Assembly: GCA_900770895.1 (NCBI GenBank)
Contig: CAAGMF010000097.1
Coordinates: 1 to 8,114 of the forward strand
From: an uncultured Mitsuokella sp.
GTDB lineage: Bacteria > Bacillota > Negativicutes > Selenomonadales > Selenomonadaceae
DNA: 8,114 bases
Direction: 5' to 3'
This document shows positions 1-6,000 of this stretch, in pieces. How positions within the stretch are numbered: the first letter of the stretch is position 1; each line of letters begins with the position of its first letter. The notes beneath the pieces were generated by a model. It was not told where the DNA came from and did not search any database. It worked only from the letters and a program-made list of their open reading frames with translations. A program made the translations under genes and the position numbers.

Positions 1-1353
1 CGTCTTCGTGTTGCCCTTGATCTTGTAGCCCTCGAGGACGCCCTCATTGACGGTTATGGTCAGATGACCGTCCTTATCGATATTGAGGTCCGAGACCTTC
101 GCGAGGATATAGCCGTCCTTGCGGTACTGGCCCTGGATGGACTGCACGTCCTCCTGCAGCGTGCGGCTGTTGAGCAGGTAGCCCTTGCGCACAGTCATGA
201 GGTTGTACAGCGTCTCATTCGTCTCGACGGTATTGCCCTTGATCATGACCGACTGCAGGATCGGATTCTCAAGCATATGGTAGGTGATGACCACGCCCTC
301 AGGTACGAGCCGGAATGACGGATAGAGGTCATAGAAATAGCCCGTATTGTAGATGGCATCGCGGTCGCGGCTCAGTCCCTTCGACGTGAACATGTCACCC
401 GTGCGCATCGTCAGAACCGACTTGGCGATGGTCTTTATATCGTCCGAAGCGCCCTCGAACACCGTATCGACGATCGTCTTGCCTTCGAACTGCTTGAGGC
501 TGTCCGTTATGGCATCCTCCTGCGGACGCGTCTTGGCCCAGTTCTGCGTGCGCTCGGCCGTAGCCGTGGACGTCGTCTGGTTCTGAGCTGCCTTTATGGC
601 CGCTTCCTGTGCCGCCGCACTCACCATCGGCTGGCTCGTAGCTGGCTGACTCGCAGTTGCCGGCTGACCAGCAGCTGGCTGAGCAGCCGTCGGCTGATTT
701 GTTCCCGTAGTTTCCGTAGTCTCCGTGGTTGCCGGAGTCGTTGCCGGCGTCTCCGCTGCTTTCGGCTCATCCGGTATGACCTTCGTCGTCAGCGGCGTCT
801 CGCCCGGTACGACCTCGGACTCGTGAATCGTGGCCTGCTGGGCCGCTACGGCATCGGTGACCGGCGTGCTCGACTTCGAGTTCGGATCCACCTTTATCTC
901 AGGAGCCGCCGGCTGAGCCGGAGTCGTCGCCGGTGCCTTGGCCTCCGGTGCTGAGGATGTCGTATCGCCTGGCGTCTGGCCCGCTGCCTGCTGGGCTGCT
1001 ATGGCATCGGTAACCGGCGTCGCGCTGTCGGACTTTGCCGCCGGCTGAGCCTTGGTGGCTGACTTGTCAGCTGCAGCTTTGTCAGTCCCAGTCTGTCCGG
1101 CTGCTTTCGCTTTGGCTTCAGCCTCTGCCTTGGCAGCTGCAGCTTTCTCTGCCTTGGCCTTCTCCAGAGCAGCAGGATCCTGCCCTGCTGCCTGTGCCGC
1201 CGCTATAGCGTCAGTGACCGGCGTCGAGCTGGCCGTTGCCGCTGTCCCCTGCTGAGTGCTGGCTTCATCCGCATAAGACAGCCCAGGCACGGCAGCAAAG
1301 CTCGTGGCCACAGCAACTGCATAGGCCAGATAACGATATTTCTTGCTATTCAA
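1..1353 (-). CDS. bamA: BamA/Omp85-family outer membrane assembly protein, N-terminal part (runs off the window)
   Basis: Only the first 451 residues are in the window; the rest of the POTRA repeats and the beta-barrel lie beyond position 1. BamA-type proteins fold and insert beta-barrel proteins into the outer membrane. The frame is open from a TTG start at 1353 to the window edge. The TTG is preceded by AGGAGGT (1367-1361) at 8 nt spacing. It is the only start that keeps the signal peptide, because the next in-frame Met is residue 243. Residues 1-28 form a signal peptide (basic MNSKKYR, hydrophobic core, likely cleavage after SYA). Residues 29 to about 290 are low complexity: TPVTDA motifs at 44-49, 112-117 and 163-168, an Ala/Lys/Glu-rich helix-like stretch at 61-104, and a Thr/Pro/Gln-rich part at 185-245. 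POTRA 1 spans about 291-363 and POTRA 2 about 364-438 (with IKGNTVE), and POTRA 3 begins at 439 (with IKGNT). The long extension before POTRA 1 is unusual. TamA or another Omp85 member is possible, but BamA fits the neighbourhood better. Confidence 0.85.
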   Translation of the reverse strand, partial: MNSKKYRYLAYAVAVATSFAAVPGLSYADEASTQQGTAATASSTPVTDAIAAAQAAGQDPAALEKAKAEKAAAAKAEAEAKAKAAGQTGTDKAAADKSATKAQPAAKSDSATPVTDAIAAQQAAGQTPGDTTSSAPEAKAPATTPAQPAAPEIKVDPNSKSSTPVTDAVAAQQATIHESEVVPGETPLTTKVIPDEPKAAETPATTPATTETTETTGTNQPTAAQPAAGQPATASQPATSQPMVSAAAQEAAIKAAQNQTTSTATAERTQNWAKTRPQEDAITDSLKQFEGKTIVDTVFEGASDDIKTIAKSVLTMRTGDMFTSKGLSRDRDAIYNTGYFYDLYPSFRLVPEGVVITYHMLENPILQSVMIKGNTVETNETLYNLMTVRKGYLLNSRTLQEDVQSIQGQYRKDGYILAKVSDLNIDKDGHLTITVNEGVLEGYKIKGNTKT

Positions 1354-1360
1354 AAGGCAA

Positions 1361-1367
1361 ACCTCCT
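1361..1367 (-). promoter_or_regulatory. Ribosome binding site that fixes the TTG start of bamA
   Basis: The minus strand reads AGGAGGT here, ending 8 nt before the TTG at 1353. This strong site, together with the signal peptide that follows, decides the non-ATG start. Confidence 0.8.
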
Positions 1368-1472
1368 CAGGTCCGGGACGCAACCAGCGGCCCTGTTGAA
1401 ATTCAGCTTATTCTAGAGCAGCCTGCGCTCACTTGCTGACAAGCACAGTCTGACGCTGAAATACATCTTCAC

Positions 1473-1489
1473 AGCGGAAAAATCCCGCT
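1473..1489 (-). other. Small hairpin in the bamA leader
   Basis: The arms AGCGG (1473-1477) and CCGCT (1485-1489) can form a 5-bp stem with a 7-nt loop in the 164-bp gap between the membrane-protein gene and bamA. Read on the minus strand, the loop is T-rich but no U-run follows the stem, so this is not a good terminator. It would lie in the leader of a transcript starting at the candidate promoter at 1498-1527. The rest of the gap shows only the bamA ribosome binding site. Confidence 0.3.
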
Positions 1490-1497
1490 AAATCAAT

Positions 1498-1527
1498 AAT
1501 ATATCACATATTCCCCATCATTGTCGA
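1498..1527 (-). promoter_or_regulatory. Candidate sigma-A-type promoter for bamA
   Basis: On the minus strand, TCGACA (1527-1522, 5/6 match to TTGACA) is followed after 18 bp by TATATT (1503-1498, 5/6 match to TATAAT). The -35 box overlaps the last codons of the upstream membrane-protein gene. A transcript from here would have a leader of roughly 140 nt before the bamA TTG. This is a pattern match only; two 5/6 boxes can occur by chance in AT-rich spacer DNA. Confidence 0.35.
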
Positions 1528-2078
1528 AGTATTTTTCCCGCTGACTGCATGAGCTTCTGCGTGGACTCCGCCGGTACCGCAGGCTGCGGTGCTGCCGGAG
1601 CCGGCGCTGCCATGGTCTGCGGCGGCTCCGGCTGGGCCGCCGGAGCTGGCGCGGGGGCCGGCTGCTCCGCCGGGGCCTGGCTCACTGCCGCCGGCTGCGT
1701 CTCAGCTGCCGGCGATACGGCCGCAGCCGGGCTGGATGCCGGTGGTTCGTCATCCGCCCTGGTGCCGGCTGCCGGCTGACGGTCCATATTCACTACAGCT
1801 GCACTGCCAGCTGGCTGCTCGGCCGCCGGAGGCTTATGAGCCAGCATGACTCCTCCGACGAGAGCCACGGCTACGAGCAGAGGCAGCACTCTGCTGCCCC
1901 AGCCTTTCAGCTGCCGGCTGCGCGGACTATCCCCAGCCTGCGCCAGCTCAGCCTTGGCCAGCATGACCTTCAGATCTCCCTGTACGTCATTATCGCGGGC
2001 CAATGAATTCTCGGCCTCGCCCAGCCAATCCTTCGCAGCCCTTATATGTTCACGCCGCTCTCCACGTCCCCTGGCCAT
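1518..2078 (-). CDS. Single-pass membrane protein of unknown function with a Pro/Ala-rich extracytoplasmic tail
   Basis: I do not recognise this 186-residue protein. Residues 1-63 are hydrophilic and basic; within them about 12-48 look like a helical pair (AKDWLGEAENSL, then DLKVMLAKAELAQA) with TPR-like spacing of small and large residues. Residues 64-80 (VLPLLVAVALVGGVMLA) are the only membrane segment. Positive residues before it predict a cytoplasmic N-terminus. Residues 81-170 are mostly Pro, Ala, Gln and Glu, like the periplasmic spacer of TonB-type proteins, and the protein ends in a short amphipathic segment (ESTQKLMQSAGKILRQ). The start chosen is ATG at 2078, because AAGGGAG (2093-2087) sits 8 nt upstream; a GTG at 2087 overlaps that site and is less likely. 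It lies between the sigma gene and bamA, with tandem terminators upstream. An envelope-spanning or tethering role, or an anti-sigma role for the neighbouring sigma factor, are conjectures only. Confidence 0.75.
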   Translation of the reverse strand: MARGRGERREHIRAAKDWLGEAENSLARDNDVQGDLKVMLAKAELAQAGDSPRSRQLKGWGSRVLPLLVAVALVGGVMLAHKPPAAEQPAGSAAVVNMDRQPAAGTRADDEPPASSPAAAVSPAAETQPAAVSQAPAEQPAPAPAPAAQPEPPQTMAAPAPAAPQPAVPAESTQKLMQSAGKILRQ

Positions 2079-2242
2079 CAATCTCACTCCCTTGGGCTTT
2101 ACTCAATCTATTATCTATATTCACGGGATGTTCAATAAGTTTGACCGGCCGTTTCGCGTTATATATGACCATTATTTGCATTTATGACAGTTTTTTTCGT
2201 TTTTTCTTGCTCTCAGCACTGATTATCTTCCATTTACACAAT
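2079..2242 (-). other. Spacer upstream of the membrane-protein gene; AT-rich, promoter expected but not clear
   Basis: Because tandem terminators close the sigma gene, the membrane-protein gene should have its own promoter here. The spacer has A-runs (minus strand, around 2189-2206) and AT-rich boxes such as TATATA near 2160 and GATAAT near 2112. None has a good -35 at 16-18 bp; the nearest, TTGAAC near 2133, is badly spaced. The ribosome binding site AAGGGAG at 2093-2087 is the only clear signal. Confidence 0.4.
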
Positions 2243-2267
2243 AAAAGCCTTCCCCTGAGGGGAAGGC
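2243..2267 (-). terminator. Intrinsic terminator, distal member of a tandem pair after the sigma gene
   Basis: A perfect 9-bp GC-rich stem (2247-2255 with 2259-2267, arms GCCTTCCCC and GGGGAAGGC) with a 3-nt loop is followed on the minus strand by TTTTAT. It is the second of two hairpins after the sigma gene and separates it from the membrane-protein gene. Confidence 0.85.
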
Positions 2268-2268
2268 G

Positions 2269-2293
2269 AAAAAAGAGGGCTGCCTGGCAGCCC
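2269..2293 (-). terminator. Intrinsic terminator, proximal member of the tandem pair after the sigma gene
   Basis: The stem GGGCTGC/GCAGCCC (2293-2287 with 2283-2277) has a 3-nt loop. The minus strand then reads TCTTTTTT through 2276-2269. It begins 8 nt beyond the sigma-gene stop codon, a classic position for a rho-independent terminator. Confidence 0.85.
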
Positions 2294-2301
2294 CCTTTGC
2301 T

Positions 2302-2928
2302 TTACCAATGTTGCATGAAGCGCGACAACATGCCGCGCACGCGGCGCACGCCGCTCTTCTGCAGACGATAGATATGCGATACGCTGACATCGAGATTGCC
2401 GGCGACATCGCTGGCCGCGGCATCATCGATATAGATGCCTTCGAGCACGGCCCGCTCCTTTTGCGGCAGACGCTCCATGGCCTGGCGGACCCGGCCGATG
2501 AGCTCATGCGTCTCCGCCTGCTCCGTCACCGACGGGCTCTGGTCCATGAGCTGATCCTTCAGCGTCATGCCCTCAGCCTCCGCTTCCATGCAGGCCAGAT
2601 CGATCCTGCCCTCACGCTGCAGGAAATTCAGCATGCGGCCGCGGATGCGGTGCACGGCGTACAGCGAGAACGCCACGCCGCGCTCATAATCATAGTGTTC
2701 GACGGCCTCGATGAGCCCGATCGTCCCCTCCTGCACGATATCCATGACATTGGGGAGCTTCCTGTAGGGCAGCGCCTGCTTGAACACGAGCGGCTGATAC
2801 GATTCGATGATGAGCCGCCGGGCCTGGGTATCCCCCTGCTCCTTGTAGGATTGCCAGAGCTCCGCCTCCTGCTCTGCCTCGAGCGTCTTTACCTGGCGCA
2901 GCTCCTGCATATATTCCTCGAACTGCAT
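2302..2928 (-). CDS. Small sigma-70-family RNA polymerase sigma factor
   Basis: This predicted 208-residue factor would direct RNA polymerase to a subset of promoters. Region 2 spans about 34-105, with region 2.2 DIVQEGTIGLIEAVEHYD at 63-80 and the 2.3-2.4 stretch FSLYAVHRIRGRMLNFL at 87-103, typical of group 3 (sporulation, flagellar or stress-type) factors. An acidic linker of about 37 residues replaces a full region 3. Region 4 spans about 143-205, with LPQKERAVL and a helix-turn-helix at about 168-200 (SDVAGNLDVSVSHIYRLQ). Region 1.1 is absent. The ATG at 2928 is chosen because AGGAGG (2942-2937) lies 8 nt upstream. A longer frame from TTG at 2970 has no ribosome binding site, and a TATAAT box falls inside its first codons. 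The gene lies between tamB and an unknown membrane protein, with its own promoter(s) and tandem terminators. I cannot tell which promoters it reads or assign it to a named sigma. Confidence 0.88.
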   Translation of the reverse strand: MQFEEYMQELRQVKTLEAEQEAELWQSYKEQGDTQARRLIIESYQPLVFKQALPYRKLPNVMDIVQEGTIGLIEAVEHYDYERGVAFSLYAVHRIRGRMLNFLQREGRIDLACMEAEAEGMTLKDQLMDQSPSVTEQAETHELIGRVRQAMERLPQKERAVLEGIYIDDAAASDVAGNLDVSVSHIYRLQKSGVRRVRGMLSRFMQHW

Positions 2929-2936
2929 GCGGCTCA

Positions 2937-2942
2937 CCTCCT
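2937..2942 (-). promoter_or_regulatory. Ribosome binding site that decides the sigma-factor start
   Basis: A perfect AGGAGG on the minus strand ends 8 nt before the ATG at 2928. The alternative TTG at 2970 has no such site, so this favours the 208-residue product. Confidence 0.8.
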
Positions 2943-2956
2943 CACTGCTTTGTCTG

Positions 2957-2962
2957 ATTATA
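2957..2962 (-). promoter_or_regulatory. Possible second (proximal) promoter of the sigma gene, -10 box
   Basis: A perfect TATAAT lies 28 nt upstream of the chosen ATG, leaving room for a short leader holding the AGGAGG site. No good -35 sequence lies 16-18 bp upstream, so it would need an activator or an alternative sigma. It may also be chance. Confidence 0.4.
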
Positions 2963-2997
2963 CGAGCCAAAGCTTAAGTCCAGCTTACAGCCACATG

Positions 2998-3023
2998 TTG
3001 CCGGCATGTAAATACACCGGCAA
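2998..3023 (-). promoter_or_regulatory. Interrupted palindrome in the sigma-gene leader
   Basis: The arms TTGCCGG (2998-3004) and CCGGCAA (3017-3023) are exact inverted repeats. Between them lies a smaller, slightly offset inverted repeat, TGTA-AA-TACA (3007-3016). It lies downstream of the consensus-like promoter at 3056-3084 and upstream of the TATAAT at 2957-2962. It could be an operator or an RNA hairpin in the leader. No U-run follows on the minus strand, so it is not a standard terminator. Confidence 0.45.
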
Positions 3024-3055
3024 ACACATTATTTTGCATCAGACATATCTTGGCC

Positions 3056-3084
3056 AATATAGCGCATTCTGTCCGATTTGTCAA
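3056..3084 (-). promoter_or_regulatory. Consensus-like sigma-A promoter upstream of the sigma gene
   Basis: On the minus strand, TTGACA (3084-3079, perfect) and TATATT (3061-3056, 5/6) are separated by 17 bp. The -35 starts 1 nt beyond the tamB stop codon. A transcript from here would carry a leader of about 120 nt before the sigma ATG, containing the palindrome at 2998-3023. This is the best promoter match in the window. Confidence 0.7.
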
Positions 3085-3085
3085 A

Positions 3086-6000
3086 TCAGAACGGAATACG
3101 CGCCTCGATACCGAAGCGCACGTTGCCGCTCTCATTCTCGAGCGTCAGGCTGTAGCGGTCATTCGCATCGTATTGCACCCCATAGCGATTGACACTGCTC
3201 GCTCCTATGCCGCGCGTGTATTTCATCATGACCTTATCCGAGACGAACTTGCCCATCTCGACGTTGTATTCGTCGCGGTCACGCTCCTCGGATAGTTCTT
3301 TGGTGGATATGGAGCCCGAGCCGCGCGCTATCGTGAAGGAATCGAGGAAGAACAGGTTGCGGACGACATCCTCGACCTCGGACAGCAAGCTCATCTGCAG
3401 GCCGACCGTCAGCAGGTCGCCGGCGTCGAGATTGGCCTGACCGTTCTTATAGGCATTGCGCAGCGTCAGCAGCTGGATGATCTGCGTCTGACTCATCTTC
3501 GGTTCCGAGGTCAGATGGAATTCGATATTGTCGAGCGGGCCGCGCAGCTCGAGCCGCACCCTGGCCTGCGTCAGGCGCGTATCCGCCACGAAATTCAGAC
3601 TCGGCAGGAACGAATCGACCTGATCGAACGTCGCGACGCCCTCGCGGATCTTGAACACGGTCTTCAAATAGTTCACCGTGCCGCCACGCTGGACTGCGAT
3701 GCTGCCGTTCGTCTGCGGATGACGCGTCGTGCCACCGAAATGTGCCTGTCCCTCCAAATACAAATCGTAAAGCATGGAGTTGTAGAAATGGACTTTTTTG
3801 CCCACATTGAGATTGACGTCCAGCAGCAGATCCGGCAGCTCGCCATCGCTGTCCGGGATGCTCGGTATGCTCACGAGACAGTCGTGGAAATCGAGCGTAC
3901 CACTGAGCTTCGGTATCGAATGGCCGAATATCTCGGCATTCTTCAACTCGAAATCCGCATTGAGCGGTCCGTTGAAGAAATTGCTCTCGATGCCGAGCTT
4001 GTTGCTCGTCAGCTTCAGGTCGTACTGCTGCGGAGTCAGTCCGTCGAGCGTAATATCGCCGCTGGCCGTGATGTCGCCACCGCCCATGCGGCCATAGCAT
4101 TTCTCGATATTGATCTTGTTGCCGGTGAAATTGATCTTTACGGCCATATCCGTCAGTGGCTGCTTCAGTTCCTTTATCTTCAGCGCGCCCTCAGGGATCC
4201 CGATTGATCCGTCGAACATCGGCTGAGCCAGTGTCCCGGATATGAGCAGCTGGCCGGTTGTCGCGCCCACCGCCCAGTCGAAATGGCTCGACAGCTGCGG
4301 CAGCAGCGAGAGGTCTGCCTGGCTCAGGTCGACCGTCAGGTGTATCTGGTCATAGTCGTCGAGGCGGGTATCGTGCTGCTCGACCAATGCGCGCAGCGGC
4401 ACGATGCCGCTGGCTGTGGCTTTGTACGTCTTGCCCGATACGTCCTTGGCGACTTCGAGCTGCTCGACACTGATCGAGCCGTTCTGCAGATGGAATACGC
4501 CCGTCGCCGTATCGAACGTCGAGCCCTGCACGCCGCCATTATGGCCGTTGATCGTCAGATCGACCGTCGGGTTGCCGACGGTGCCGCCCGCCACGGCCTC
4601 GACATCGGCAGTGCCGATGACCTCGGCGTTGAGACCGGTTGCTTTCGTGAACATGCCGACCGCGATATCAGAGGCCTGCAGCTTCATATCGAGCGGACCG
4701 GTGAACGTCGAGCCGATTCCCTGGTCGTCCAGCGGTGCAGTGCGATGCAGATCCAGCGTGCCGCTGGCCTCGAATACGCCTTTATCTCCCTGCTGGCCGG
4801 TCAGCTTGTTGACGTACAGAACCTGATTCAGAAGCTGCATATCGATTTCCACGCCATGGACATCATAGCCTGCTACCGTGCCCTGCGGTATCTCGCCCTG
4901 CAGCGCAGCGGTCGGATTATCCAGCGAGCCACTGAGCTCGACGCCGGCCGAGAGCTGGCCCTTCACGACATCGTTCTTGGCATTCAGCAGGGCCGTCAGC
5001 ATATTGATATCCGCTTTCTGCAGGACAACATTGCCCTCGATGGCACGTGTGTCGGCATTGACCGTGACGGCCATATCGAGCGATCCCTCCCCCTGCTGGC
5101 AGCCGAAGTCTTCGCAGGATACCATGCCACCCGCGTATTTGACGCGACCGTGGATATTCGTGAGTTTCTGGTCGTTGAATATGAGCTCCGGAGCATCGAG
5201 CGTACCGTCGAAAGTAGGCGCCGTTATATTGCCGCCGATATCGCCGTGGAACGTCCCGTGCCCCGATACTTCGTAGGGAAGCTTGTGCTTGATGCGCTCC
5301 ATGTCGATATCATTGGCCTCGACGACCATTTTCAGATTGCGCTGGCGGTCGATCGTGCCGTTCAGCACCATATCGACCATCGGCGAGTAGACATGGAAAT
5401 CCTGCAGCCGCAGGATGCCGTTGTCGAGGAAGTAGTCGCCATCCATACCGGAGAGCAGCACGCCCATATAGCTGCCGCGATAGAAATGGATGTAGCCGAC
5501 CATGGACGGATCGTCGAGCGTACCCGTGATCTTTATGATGTTATCCACATTACCGGTCAGCGGCTGGTCAGGGGCGATGAGCGCCGCGATGTCCTCCATG
5601 CGGGCGCCCATGGTATTGATTTCGAGATTGACCTTTTTCTCGCCCGTGAAGCCCGCATAGCCCTCGACGCGCCATACTTCGCGACCGTCTTTCTCCATGA
5701 GGAATGACTGGATGCCGATACCGTCGAGACTGCCATCCGCCGTGAAGGCCAGCGTATCGAACGGCTGCTTGAACACCTGGCCATGAAGGCCGGAGAACTT
5801 CAGATCGACATGCGGATTGGCGGCATCGCCATGGACTTCGCCCTGGAAGTCAGCCAGGCCGCTCATATCGAGCTGCGGATAAAGCTGGCTCAGCAGCGAG
5901 AGGTCAACATGACCGCCATAGAAGGCCAGATCGAGCCGCCGGTCGCCCCGCATAGCCTCGATGCTGCCCTCGAGCCCCAGACTCGTATGATTCGGCAGGC

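Noticed and set aside
64..586. Plus-strand open frames opposite the POTRA region
   Set aside because: The minus strand here encodes two well-formed POTRA domains in an unbroken frame from a signal peptide.
1473..1489. Hairpin as a terminator after the 186-residue protein gene
   Set aside because: The stem is only 5 bp and no U-run follows on either strand.
1530..1830. GC-rich repetitive DNA as a possible CRISPR array or tandem repeat element
   Set aside because: The repetition comes from irregular Pro/Ala/Gln codons in the coding frame; there are no regularly spaced identical units.
2079..2087. GTG at 2087 as the start of the single-pass membrane protein
   Set aside because: This GTG overlaps the AAGGGAG ribosome binding site; ATG at 2078 has the correct 8-nt spacing.
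2308..3192. 294-codon open frame on the plus strand opposite the sigma gene
   Set aside because: It is antisense to a well-supported sigma factor and crosses its promoter region; no domain is visible.
4283..5707. 474-codon open frame on the plus strand, antisense to tamB
   Set aside because: It lies wholly inside tamB, which is clearly coding on the other strand. Its product is rich in Arg, His, Ile and Asp with no domain, as expected of a GC-bias shadow frame.
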